Below, one piece after another: positions 15,370 to 23,277 of a stretch of 64,000 nucleotides of DNA. This stretch comes from Mesorhizobium sp. BR1-1-16 (GTDB lineage Bacteria; Pseudomonadota; Alphaproteobacteria; Rhizobiales; Kaistiaceae), in assembly GCF_020165495.1 (NCBI RefSeq), contig NZ_JAIUIE010000001.1, positions 1,178,001 to 1,242,000 of the forward strand. Direction: 5' to 3'. The position numbers and the translations under genes were made by a program. Positions within the stretch are counted from its first letter, which is position 1; the number at the start of each line of letters is the position of its first letter. The notes beneath the pieces are model-generated. The model did no database searches. It was not told the DNA's origin and saw only the letters and a program-made list of their open reading frames with translations.

Positions 15370-16671
15370 CTAATTGGCCTCGCCGAACGGCGGATAGCCG
15401 TCATTGTCCTCGATGTCGGCGTCGATCTCCTTGGCCGCCTTGGTCAGCTCCTGCTGGGCGTCGGCGCCATCGAAGATGTTCGTCATCGCCTGCTGGAAGG
15501 CGAGCGTGATGGTCGGGTAGGCCGGATGCGGCGGACGCGGAACGGCCGTCTTGCCGGCCTGCTCGAAGGCAACCGCCATGGCGCCGCCCTGAGCGTAGAG
15601 CGGGGAGGCGGCGGCGAACGACTTCAGGCCCGGGAAGCCGGCATGGTCGCGATAGCCGGCGCGATAATCGGAATCCTGCAGCATGAAGCTGAGGAACTTG
15701 CCAGCAAGCTGCGGATTGGCCGCATCCTTCGAGATCGCATAGATCCAGGTGGCATTCGGGCTGGCGCCCTTTTCGCCGAATTTCGGCAGCGGCATTACGA
15801 CGAGGTCGTCGCCCATCTGGGCTTCGGCCTCGGCATAGAACCAGTGACCGCCCCAGGCGAGCGCCGCCGGCCGGCCGGCCGCGTAGAACTGGTTGCCACC
15901 CGCCGACTGCGGAACGACCCAGCCCTTCTTGACCCAGTCCTGCATCATCTTGGCGGCCTCGACGCAGGTCGCGCCGTCGAGCATGCCCTCGGCCTTCCAC
16001 GTCGTGCGGTCGATGACGTCACAGCCCATGGAGACGAGCAGCGGCTCATAGCCATAGGTGATCCATTCCGACTTGGTGCCGTAGGACCGGAAGAGATCGA
16101 GCGGCCACTTCACGCCAGGGGCCGTCGAGAGCTTCTCCAGAGCAGCCTGGAACTCGTCCTTGGTCCAGGCATCGTCAACCGAGGTCGGGATGCGGATGCC
16201 AAGCTCGGTCAGCTGCTTGCGGCTGCCATAGAGCACAACGGTCGAATCGGTGAGGCCGATCGCATAGAGCTTCTTGTCGATCGGATAGGTGCCCTGCGCG
16301 ACATTCGACGGGGTCATGTCGTCGATGATCGCCTGGTCGACCAAGCCCTCGATCGGCTGCAGCAGGCCCGACCAGACATAATTTGCGAGGAACGGACCAT
16401 CGAGCTCGATGACATCCGGCAGTGCCTTTGCGGACACTGCGGCGCCGATCTTCTCGTTGTAGCCGTCATGCGGGGTGTTGATCAGCTCGATCGTCACACC
16501 GGGATTGGCAGCTTCGAATTTCTGCGCCGTCGCGGTGATGTTCTTGATCTCATAGGCATCGCCCTGAAACATCAGCTTCAGCGTTTCCGCTTCCGCCGCC
16601 GTCAGGGCGCTGGCCAGCATGGTGCCAGCGCAGAATAGGCTCAGTAAACGTTTACTCAGATGAAACGCCAT
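15370..16671 (-). CDS. Extracellular carbohydrate-binding protein (ABC transporter, family 1)
   Basis: This 433-residue periplasmic solute-binding protein has a clear Sec signal peptide (K-R followed by a hydrophobic core, cleavage near A-E-A at about residue 28). The fold matches CUT1 binding proteins that deliver oligosaccharides to MalFG-type permeases. The start has GAGAGG about 7 bases upstream. The gene begins 38 bases after the lacI-type regulator stop. A 14-bp LacI-type palindrome lies inside its first codons (16643-16656). The co-transcribed GH32 gene suggests sucrose or fructo-oligosaccharides as ligand. Confidence 0.9.
   Translation of the reverse strand: MAFHLSKRLLSLFCAGTMLASALTAAEAETLKLMFQGDAYEIKNITATAQKFEAANPGVTIELINTPHDGYNEKIGAAVSAKALPDVIELDGPFLANYVWSGLLQPIEGLVDQAIIDDMTPSNVAQGTYPIDKKLYAIGLTDSTVVLYGSRKQLTELGIRIPTSVDDAWTKDEFQAALEKLSTAPGVKWPLDLFRSYGTKSEWITYGYEPLLVSMGCDVIDRTTWKAEGMLDGATCVEAAKMMQDWVKKGWVVPQSAGGNQFYAAGRPAALAWGGHWFYAEAEAQMGDDLVVMPLPKFGEKGASPNATWIYAISKDAANPQLAGKFLSFMLQDSDYRAGYRDHAGFPGLKSFAAASPLYAQGGAMAVAFEQAGKTAVPRPPHPAYPTITLAFQQAMTNIFDGADAQQELTKAAKEIDADIEDNDGYPPFGEAN
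16643..16656. promoter_or_regulatory. LacI-type operator palindrome inside the 5' end of the binding-protein gene
   Basis: AGTAAACGTTTACT is a perfect 14-bp palindrome with the central CG typical of LacI-family operators. It lies 15 to 28 bases downstream of the start codon, within the signal-peptide codons. A matching site (11 of 14 bases) sits in front of the regulator gene at 17744-17757. Binding here could act as a roadblock or loop with the upstream site. Confidence 0.6.
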
Positions 16672-16709
16672 GGCGTCCTCTCTCCCTCTTAAGACCGTTC
16701 CGCGGGGCT

Positions 16710-17723
16710 TCAGATCGAAGCCCGCTCCACAAGACGAAACGGGATTTCTTCAATGGTACGGGCCGGAGCGCCATGTCCGGCCAGGATCTCGGCAGCGCGT
16801 CTGCCCATGGCCCTGTGCGGCAGTGCCATGGTCGTCAGCGGCGGATCGAGCCGCGCCGCGATCTCGACCTGATTGTCGAAACTGGCGACCGAAACGTCGT
16901 CCGGAATGCGAAGATCGTGGCGGCGCAAGGCACCGTAGACCTCGAGCGCGACGCGATCATTGCCGCAGAGGATCGCGTCGGGCTGCGCCGGGCCGCTGAA
17001 GAGTTCCGCCACATGCTCGAAGACGAGGCTGCGCGCCTGGTTGCTGTAGGTTCCGCGCGTGGCCGGACGCAGGATCGTCTCGTCCACCGTAATGCCGGCG
17101 CTCGCATGAGCCTCGCGAAAGCCCTCGGCGCGCAGTTCGCCGGCGAGAAGGCCCGGTAGGTTGAAGAAGGCGATGCGCCGCCGGCCGGCCGCGATCAACC
17201 GGCGGGTGATATCCGCCCCTGCGAGCCGCTCGGCAGGCACCAGCGCTGGCAGCGAACCCTTGCTGTCCCTGCAGTTGATCATCAGCGCCAGCGACTCCTG
17301 TGCAGCGGCCGGAAAATCGACGATCTGGTGATACATCGTCGCATAGGCGATCGATTGCGGCATAAGCCGCTGCAACTCGGCGATGCCGGCTTCGACGGAT
17401 CGCCCGCTGCCCGTGCTTGTGACGATCACCGAGAGACCGTCGTTGCGCATAGAGTTATCGAAGGCCCGCATGATCTCGGTCGCGAAGGGCTGCGTGATCA
17501 GCCCGTCGGCCACGATGCCGATGATGGGCATCACGCCTTGCCGCATGCCGCGCGCAATGAGGTTGGGCTTGTAGCCGAGTTCATTGGCGAGCGTACGGAT
17601 GCGCTGGCGCGTATCCTCCGCCATGCGGATGCCGCCATCGCCGCTGAGCGCGCCGGAGACAGTCTTGACCGAGACGCCAAGCTGCCCTGCTATGTCCTGA
17701 AGGGAGACCTTCGAGCGCGCCAT
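16710..17723 (-). CDS. LacI-family transcriptional regulator
   Basis: This 337-residue protein has an N-terminal LacI helix-turn-helix (V-S-L-Q-D-I-A-G-Q-L-G-V-S-V-K-T-V-S, residues 6-23) with hinge-helix region near residue 50, followed by a periplasmic-binding-like effector domain. It is transcribed in the same direction as, and just before, the sugar ABC operon. A degenerate copy of the operon palindrome overlaps its predicted start of transcription, which suggests autorepression. The effector is probably a fructoside or its breakdown product. Confidence 0.92.
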   Translation of the reverse strand: MARSKVSLQDIAGQLGVSVKTVSGALSGDGGIRMAEDTRQRIRTLANELGYKPNLIARGMRQGVMPIIGIVADGLITQPFATEIMRAFDNSMRNDGLSVIVTSTGSGRSVEAGIAELQRLMPQSIAYATMYHQIVDFPAAAQESLALMINCRDSKGSLPALVPAERLAGADITRRLIAAGRRRIAFFNLPGLLAGELRAEGFREAHASAGITVDETILRPATRGTYSNQARSLVFEHVAELFSGPAQPDAILCGNDRVALEVYGALRRHDLRIPDDVSVASFDNQVEIAARLDPPLTTMALPHRAMGRRAAEILAGHGAPARTIEEIPFRLVERASI

Positions 17724-17743
17724 GTTGGCGTTCCGCGCTACTG

Positions 17744-17787
17744 GGTTATCGTTTACTCACGTCTATCTGATCCGCGCGGCCTGTCAA
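17744..17787 (-). promoter_or_regulatory. lacI-type regulator promoter and autoregulatory operator
   Basis: On the minus strand a consensus -35 TTGACA (17787-17782) is followed after 16 bases by TAGACG (17765-17760) as a weak -10. The operator-like sequence read on the plus strand as GGTTATCGTTTACT (17744-17757) lies directly downstream, over the expected start of transcription. It shares 11 of 14 bases with the perfect palindrome at 16643-16656, including the full CGTTTACT half. Confidence 0.5.
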
Positions 17788-17917
17788 GGGCCCTCACATG
17801 GGTCCCGCAAATCGCGGAGGCTACGACAGCGCAGTGATATCGCCGGCAGGCGACATAGTTCTGGGAAACTGCCGAAAGACCTTGTTTCGACCGTTTGCGT
17901 CTTGTAGACCCGGCGGC

Positions 17918-18007
17918 GGAGAGGTGGCCGAGTGGCCGAAGGCGCTCCCCTGCTAAGGGAGTAGACGGCTTAAAACCGTCTCGAGGGTTCGAATCCCTTC
18001 CTCTCCG
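17918..18007 (+). tRNA. tRNA-Ser (anticodon GCU)
   Basis: The acceptor stem GGAGAGG (17918-17924) pairs with CCTCTCC (18000-18006), followed by G and an encoded CCA (18008-18010). The anticodon arm CTCCC-CTGCTAA-GGGAG carries GCT, which reads AGC and AGU serine codons. The long variable arm (TAGACGGCTTAAAACCGTCT region) is typical of class II tRNA-Ser. The T arm contains GGTTCGAATCC. Confidence 0.97.
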
Positions 18008-18027
18008 CCATTCCTTCTCGTCTCATT

Positions 18028-18816
18028 TCACTGCGCGTGCGCCGTCCGAGCGGCCTGTCCGCGTTCGTCGCGGCGTAGCGTCAGAACCTGGACGCCCGAG
18101 GCCGTGACGGCGACGGTGTGCTCGAACTGGGCGGAGAGGGATCCGTCCCGCGTCGTGACGGTCCAGCCGTCCGCTTCCGTCTTCACGCTGCGCCGGCCGC
18201 GGTTGAGCATCGGTTCGATCGTGAAGACCATGCCTTCGCGAAGGGCGAGGCCTGTCCCGGGTTTTCCGAAATGGAGGATCTGCGGCTCCTCGTGCATTTC
18301 CCGGCCAATTCCGTGGCCGCAATATTCGTGCACGACCGAATAGCCGTTGCGTCGGGCATGTCGCTCGATTGCCCAGCCGATATCACCGGTCGTCGCGCCG
18401 GGGCGGACTGTCCGGATGCCGGCCCACATGGCGTCATAGGTCGTCTGGACCAGCCGCTTCGCTGCGGGGTTTACCGCCCCGACGAGGTAGGTCTTGCTGG
18501 AATCGGCGATGTAGCCGCTCTGTTCCAGCGTGATGTCTAGATTGACGATGTCCCCATCGCGGAGCACGTCCGATGGCGACGGAACGCCATGGCAAACGAC
18601 ATCATTGACCGACGCATTCAAGACGAAGCCGTAGCCATATTGGCCTTTGCTGGCGGGCCGGGCCTTGAGATCGTCGACGATGAAACGCTCGACCAGGTCG
18701 TTGACCGCCAGCGTCGAAAGGCCTGCGAGAGAGGTGCGATCGAGCATCTCGAAGACCGAGGCCAGCAGCCGGCCGGATTCGGCGAGCAGGGCCAATTCAT
18801 GCGGCTGCTTCGTCAT
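18028..18816 (-). CDS. map: Type I methionine aminopeptidase, coupled to a ParD-like gene
   Basis: This 262-residue enzyme removes the N-terminal methionine from nascent proteins. All metal ligands are present: D94, D105, H168, E201 and E232, plus catalytic H76, each offset by three from E. coli MetAP (D97, D108, H171, E204, E235, H79). The ATG at 18816 overlaps the stop of the ParD-like gene (ATGA), so a longer frame reaching into that gene is rejected. The coupling to an RHH regulator suggests this is an accessory, regulated copy rather than the housekeeping enzyme, but no other map gene can be checked here. Confidence 0.92.
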   Translation of the reverse strand: MTKQPHELALLAESGRLLASVFEMLDRTSLAGLSTLAVNDLVERFIVDDLKARPASKGQYGYGFVLNASVNDVVCHGVPSPSDVLRDGDIVNLDITLEQSGYIADSSKTYLVGAVNPAAKRLVQTTYDAMWAGIRTVRPGATTGDIGWAIERHARRNGYSVVHEYCGHGIGREMHEEPQILHFGKPGTGLALREGMVFTIEPMLNRGRRSVKTEADGWTVTTRDGSLSAQFEHTVAVTASGVQVLTLRRDERGQAARTAHAQ

Positions 18817-19025
18817 GAATGGCTCGGCGCCAGTGGTGCTGCCGAGACACCCGCCGATCGGAGCTCGCCGCCGATGATCTCGCTGAAGCTCAGCGTCGGG
18901 TTGATTTCGCACAGCATGCCGAGCCTGATCCAATAGGCCGCCTGGGCGTTGATGGACCGGTACGACACCTTGCTGGCCCGGCGAAGCTGCTCATGCAGTT
19001 CGTCGTCGATATTCACGATGCCCAT
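18813..19025 (-). CDS. ParD-like ribbon-helix-helix antitoxin-family protein
   Basis: This 70-residue protein starts M-G-I-V-N-I-D-D-E-L-H-E-Q-L-R-R-A-S, the strand-then-helix pattern of RHH DNA-binding proteins of the ParD_like family (formerly DUF3423). The ATG at 19025 has GGGAGA five bases upstream; a TTG one codon earlier is less likely. Its stop overlaps the methionine aminopeptidase start. No RelE/ParE-like toxin is adjacent, so if this is an antitoxin-like repressor its partner would be the aminopeptidase. A perfect palindrome covers its promoter. Confidence 0.8.
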   Translation of the reverse strand: MGIVNIDDELHEQLRRASKVSYRSINAQAAYWIRLGMLCEINPTLSFSEIIGGELRSAGVSAAPLAPSHS

Positions 19026-19036
19026 CAAGGTCTCCC

Positions 19037-19083
19037 TATACGATTCGTATATGGATTATATAGTCGCCTGGCCCGAATTGCAG
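19037..19083 (-). promoter_or_regulatory. Promoter and palindromic operator of the ParD-like/map operon
   Basis: On the minus strand a consensus -10 TATAAT (19060-19055) has a weak -35 CTGCAA (19083-19078) 17 bases upstream. The expected start of transcription, about 19048, falls inside the perfect 15-bp palindrome TATACGA-A-TCGTATA (19051-19037). The palindrome ends right before the GGGAGA ribosome site. This arrangement is what autorepression by the RHH protein would need. Confidence 0.65.
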
Positions 19084-19192
19084 CCGCCTTTTTCGGGCTG
19101 CCAACATGCGGCCTGGACGTGCGACGGTCACGGTCCGATGGACGCCACAGTGGGGCGCGCTTTGAGGTATTTGTTCAAAAGATCCGGTCCTT

Positions 19193-19214
19193 AGAGACTT
19201 TTCCTAAAGTCTCT
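19193..19214. promoter_or_regulatory. Perfect 22-base inverted repeat upstream of the small membrane protein gene
   Basis: AGAGACTTT (19193-19201) and AAAGTCTCT (19206-19214) are perfect complements separated by TCCT. The repeat ends 37 bases before the ATG at 19252. It could be an operator or a leader hairpin; no U-run follows, so it is not a convincing terminator. Confidence 0.45.
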
Positions 19215-19251
19215 CTCGCTAGCCTGGGAGAACTCGTAGGGAGGAAGCGCG

Positions 19252-19605
19252 ATGATTTCCATGTTCACGGTGTTCTATGCAGTGCTTGCGCTTTGTGGCG
19301 GAGCGCTTGGCGCCTATCTCACCAAGGCGCCGCTTTGGGTCGGGCTTATTGCGGCGGCCGCCGGCTTCTTTGCGTCATGTGTAGCCCAGCTCGCCGGATC
19401 GACCGTCCTGATCGCTTTCGCGGCGTTCGTCGTGGTGACGGTTGTCGTCGCGCTGGTCCTGAAACTTCGTCCCGCCCAGATCGGTGCGATCGTCGTCGCG
19501 ATGGTGGTGGTTTCGATGGCGGGTCAGTTTGCCATTGGCTTCGTCGGCGGTTTCGATGCGGCCTTCTCCAAGGCCTTCAACCACGCGCTCCATCGCAGCG
19601 CCTGA
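19252..19605 (+). CDS. Small multi-spanning membrane protein of unknown function
   Basis: This 117-residue hydrophobic protein has about four predicted transmembrane segments (roughly 3-22, 25-45, 48-70 and 74-97) and a short amphipathic C-terminus. AGGGAGGAA lies 5 bases before the ATG, which strongly supports translation. No family is recognised. A perfect inverted repeat sits in its upstream region, and the ParD-like operon is transcribed divergently. Confidence 0.65.
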   Translation: MISMFTVFYAVLALCGGALGAYLTKAPLWVGLIAAAAGFFASCVAQLAGSTVLIAFAAFVVVTVVVALVLKLRPAQIGAIVVAMVVVSMAGQFAIGFVGGFDAAFSKAFNHALHRSA

Positions 19606-19804
19606 TCTCGCCAGCCGGCAGCAGGAGGGCAAATTCACCGGCGGTGCTATGCGCGGCGGATTCGGCCGCTATGTGCTCCGCTGAGGCGAGCGACCGACGG
19701 GCTTGCCGGAGATCTGCCGAAGGAACCGCCTTGCCTCGATCTGTTGCCAACGACGACCCGATAGTCCGTCGCGGGGAAGCGAACCATCCTCATAGGGTAT
19801 CTAA

Positions 19805-20623
19805 ATGGCCGTGATCGTCGCGGGACTCGGAGGCGCAGCGCTCCTGCTGATCCTCGTCATGACGGCGGCCTGGGCGACCCAGCGTGTTACTGGAAATGCC
19901 GGATGGTCCGATGCGTTCTGGTCGTTCGGGGTCGGGCTGGCGGGCGTTGGTCTCGCGCTTTTGCCTGTCGTGGGTGCGGACTGGCCAACCGGCCGCCAGC
20001 TCCTCGTCGCAATCGCGGCGGCGGTGTGGTCGATTCGTCTCGGGAGCCATATTGCCGCGCGCTCGCGCGGTAGTGAGGAAGATGCGCGCTATGCCGCGTT
20101 CCGCAAGGAATGGGGCGCCGACTTCCAACGGCGCCTCTTCATCTTCCTGATGATCCAGGCTGCGGCCGGCTGGTTCCTGTGCCTGTCGATACTGGCCGCA
20201 GCGCAGAATGCGCGGATGGGGCTCGGTCTTCAGGACGCGGTGGCGGTCGCTCTCATTCTCGTCGCGATTTTGGGCGAGGCCATCGCGGACAGGCAGTTGC
20301 AGCGTTTCCGCGAGCGACCGAACGCGATCGCCGGGGCTGTTTGCCAGGATGGGCTCTGGGCCTGGTCGCGCCATCCCAACTATTTTTTCGAGTGGCTCGG
20401 TTGGCTTGCCTATCCGATTTTCGCGATTGATCTGGGCGGCGGCTATCCGTTCGGCTTCGTTGCGCTGACCGGTCCCGCCTTCATCTATTGGCTGCTGGTC
20501 CATGTCTCGGGCATTCCGCCCCTGGAAGCGCACATGATGCGCAGCCGGCCCGATGCCTTCGCAGGATATCGCGACCGCGTGCCGGCCTTCTTCCCATGGC
20601 CGCCGCGCCGGCAAAAAGCCTAG
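19805..20623 (+). CDS. DUF1295 (steroid 5-alpha-reductase-like) membrane protein
   Basis: This 272-residue protein has about six transmembrane segments. The C-terminal region contains the family motif L-W-A-W-S-R-H-P-N-Y-F-F-E-W, shared with isoprenylcysteine carboxyl methyltransferases and 5-alpha reductases. In other Proteobacteria DUF1295 genes cluster with lipid-modification genes under oxidative-stress sigma factors; here only a DUF2177 gene accompanies it, in convergent orientation with a 4-base overlap. The reaction is unknown. The start at 19805 has only a weak ribosome site. Confidence 0.85.
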   Translation: MAVIVAGLGGAALLLILVMTAAWATQRVTGNAGWSDAFWSFGVGLAGVGLALLPVVGADWPTGRQLLVAIAAAVWSIRLGSHIAARSRGSEEDARYAAFRKEWGADFQRRLFIFLMIQAAAGWFLCLSILAAAQNARMGLGLQDAVAVALILVAILGEAIADRQLQRFRERPNAIAGAVCQDGLWAWSRHPNYFFEWLGWLAYPIFAIDLGGGYPFGFVALTGPAFIYWLLVHVSGIPPLEAHMMRSRPDAFAGYRDRVPAFFPWPPRRQKA

Positions 20624-21036
20624 GCAAGGCCGAACTGCCGCGCGAGCCAGCTCGTGATGATCGTGGCGAGCCAGGCTGTGACCCCGCTCAGCACTGTGCC
20701 CCATGTCATGTCGATCGCGGTGATCGCGATGCCCCAATTGCGCAGCGTGGCGAAATTGGTGAGGTCGTAGGTGCCATAGGCGAAGAGACCGAACAGCGCG
20801 CCCCAAAGCAGCGCATGGCCCGCGCCGGCGCCCTTGACGCCCGGCAGCACCGCGAAAACGAGAAGCCCCACGGCATAGAAGAGATAGAAGGCGACGGCTG
20901 GTCCTGGCCGGAAGCTCTCGACGAGGATGTTGCCGAGCAACGGGCGATAGATCCGGGTCGCCATGCTGCCGAGCCAGACAGAGTCGATGGCGGCGAACAG
21001 GATGAGCGTCACTGCATAGGTGAGGGCGTTGAGCAT
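20620..21036 (-). CDS. DUF2177 family membrane protein
   Basis: This 138-residue protein has four predicted transmembrane segments and the family segments A-A-I-D-S-V-W-L-G and Y-G-T-Y-D-L-T-N. Its 3' end overlaps that of the DUF1295 gene on the other strand. DUF2177 and DUF1295 genes often travel together, which supports a shared membrane-lipid role, but no biochemical function is established. Confidence 0.87.
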   Translation of the reverse strand: MLNALTYAVTLILFAAIDSVWLGSMATRIYRPLLGNILVESFRPGPAVAFYLFYAVGLLVFAVLPGVKGAGAGHALLWGALFGLFAYGTYDLTNFATLRNWGIAITAIDMTWGTVLSGVTAWLATIITSWLARQFGLA

Positions 21037-21147
21037 GGAATCCTCGCGCGGTTGCCCTCCAATAACGAATGGCCGGAGCCGCTGGATCGCGGCGCCGGCC
21101 AGATTGTCAGCGAAAGTCCGGCGGCGCGATGTGCCGGACCTCCGGAT

Positions 21148-22425
21148 TTACCAGGTGCGCTTCATCCAGAGATTGAGGGTCCAGGCGTCGCCATCCTTCT
21201 CCGACTTGTTCGGACCGGCGCCGTCGGACAGGTCGACATGCGAGTACTGGCCATCGAGCATCAGGTCGAGACCGGTAACCGGGGTCCAGCCCGTCGAGAA
21301 CACACCGCGATAAGCATCGACGGTGAAGTTGTCGAAGTAGCCATCGCCATCATACGAAGCGTAACCGCCCGTGACCGCCGACCAGACGGACGGCGTCCAG
21401 ACATGCTTATAGGAGGCGAGAGCCGACCAGCTCGAACCGGGGGCGGCGGCGGCGACGAAGCTGCCATCGACGGTGCCGGTCAGGTTCGCGACCGAGGTGC
21501 CGCCAGCGATGCCGGTGTAGGAGTTGGCATTGTCGCCGTATGAACCGGTGACGAAGAACTTGTCGCCGGCCGAAAAGCTGTCGAGCGCGAACTCGACGCT
21601 GCCGCCGAGGGCCCAGCCAGTCTTCGCGTTGATGTCGTACGGGTCGGCAATCGAGCCGGTGCCGCCGTTGATGTCAACCGCGTTATTGACATAGGCCGCA
21701 GCGATCTTCGTCGAGAAGATGCCCGAGGCGTAGGCCACGGCACCGACGATGTCGGGGATGTTGTTCTGACCGCCCTGGTAGTAGCTGGCGCCAGCGAGCA
21801 CGGCATCACCGGTGTTGCCGGAAGCGCCGCGGTCGCGCTGGTCCTCGACCGAGACCGAGAGACCGAAGCCATTGACGGCATAGGTCAGCTGGATGTGGTC
21901 GGTCTTGGTGTCGGACGCGAAGCTGCCCGTATCGGTGTAGCCCTGGCCGAAGTCGTACAGCGAGTCAAAACGACCGGCCTTGATCGGACCAAGCGAGAGG
22001 TAGGCGCTGTCGACATAAGCCGAATTGGTCGAAGCGTTGACCGTCTGCGTCGCCGACTGCGTGAACGAGCCGGTGTTGCCGGACTGAGCACGATAGTCGA
22101 TGAAGCCGGTCAGATTACCGAACTCGGTGACAGACGAAGCCGTCAGCTGTACCGAAGCTTCCGTGTAGAAGTTCGACCACTGGCTGTTCGGATAGATCTT
22201 GTTATAGATGCCGAAGTCGGTATCGCCAAAAGCGGTACCGAACTTCAGGTATCCGCCGACCTTGATACAGGTGTCAGTGCCAGGAGAGTAGAAGAAACCC
22301 TTCCCAAACGCATCGCAGACCTTCACATAGTCAACCGGCTCGGCGACAGCAAGATCGGCAGCTTGGGCGGCGCCGGATGCGAAGATCGCAGCAGCCGACC
22401 CCAGAAGCAACAGCTTGAAATTCAT
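21148..22425 (-). CDS. Outer-membrane porin (Porin_2 family)
   Basis: This 425-residue precursor has a 22-residue signal peptide ending A-Q-A. The mature start is typical of rhizobial and Brucella porins, with the disulfide-bearing V-C-D-A-F-G and T-C-I-K-V-G-G-Y segments. It ends in tryptophan, as needed for BAM-mediated insertion. The ATG at 22425 is chosen because GAGG lies about 6 bases upstream and the signal peptide starts there; an open frame extends 11 codons further. It forms general diffusion pores, probably as a trimer, and is likely highly expressed. Confidence 0.93.
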   Translation of the reverse strand: MNFKLLLLGSAAAIFASGAAQAADLAVAEPVDYVKVCDAFGKGFFYSPGTDTCIKVGGYLKFGTAFGDTDFGIYNKIYPNSQWSNFYTEASVQLTASSVTEFGNLTGFIDYRAQSGNTGSFTQSATQTVNASTNSAYVDSAYLSLGPIKAGRFDSLYDFGQGYTDTGSFASDTKTDHIQLTYAVNGFGLSVSVEDQRDRGASGNTGDAVLAGASYYQGGQNNIPDIVGAVAYASGIFSTKIAAAYVNNAVDINGGTGSIADPYDINAKTGWALGGSVEFALDSFSAGDKFFVTGSYGDNANSYTGIAGGTSVANLTGTVDGSFVAAAAPGSSWSALASYKHVWTPSVWSAVTGGYASYDGDGYFDNFTVDAYRGVFSTGWTPVTGLDLMLDGQYSHVDLSDGAGPNKSEKDGDAWTLNLWMKRTW

Positions 22426-23277
22426 GTCTGACCTCGTGTTGAGGAAGAAACAAGACACGATTGGATAAGCTGACCGGCCAAGCGCGATGGCTTCGCCGTC
22501 AGGTTATCTTTCGGTCAGGTGCCCCCAGAAATAATATAGTGCGGCTGCATTCAGCATCCGCGGCCTGTCACGACCCCTCGCGTCAGGTTGAGCGGAACCT
22601 AGCGGGCGCCGACAGCGCTGGCATGTGAAGAGAATGTCACAATTCGAAGGACGCGATGTCCCGCAATATCCGTTGCCAAAATGCCTCAATGCTTTGTGAC
22701 ATAACAAAAACAGAATAATGACTTGCCGTCGTAAAATGGATCGACGTGGCGGCTGAGCGGCCGTGCAACTTGCTGCGTCGCGTAATGTCCGCCATGGCAT
22801 TGATAGGGATGGAGGTGTCAAAATCCGACTGCAGCGAAGCTTATGCTTGCAGAGAAAGTGAACCCGTGAGCGACACAATAAACTATAGCGCTGACACGGA
22901 CGCGGCGTGCTTGGGCCGCACAGAGTGAAACCCCTCGATCGCGGCGGTCATCATCCTGCCCCAGTCGCCTGTTTTGCTGCGCTCTCTGATCGTCGATGGG
23001 CGAAACGACAGGCGATGGCTGCGCTCATCCTTTCATCGAGCATTTTTTTCGATGAATTCTAGAATGAAAGCGGAGCCGATGGCGGCTCGTTATCCATAAA
23101 TCAGGAATTGTCGCGGCAATGTTGAAGACGGTTTTGCCCGCATAGTTGGCGGGCTCGAGTTCCGGACGACGCAAGAAAGCGCTTGCTGGCAACCGGAGCA
23201 CGCGTTACAAACTAGTAATGTTGCTGTGCGAGATAAGTTGTGCAGCGCAAAAATCGGGCGATCCGCGGGGACTACCG
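22426..23277. other. Long AT-rich intergenic region between porin and sugar transferase genes
   Basis: These 852 bases hold no supported gene. On the porin side an AT-rich TATATT-like -10 candidate lies near 22540 on the minus strand. ATGTCACAA (22634-22642) is repeated inverted as TTGTGACAT (22694-22702). Near the transferase the 10-bp palindrome ATTCTAGAAT (23056-23065) sits within a wider CTTTCAT...ATGAAAG repeat (23030-23036, 23064-23070) next to a T-tract. These look like regulator sites for two divergent promoters; the regulators are unknown. Confidence 0.4.

Noticed and set aside
15040-16638. 532-codon plus-strand frame opposite the binding-protein gene
   Set aside because: The minus strand carries a signal-peptide-bearing binding protein in an operon; the plus frame is a shadow.
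22504-22878. 124-codon minus-strand frame in the porin-transferase gap
   Set aside because: Cys- and Arg-rich composition, no ribosome site and no family; it lies in a likely regulatory region.
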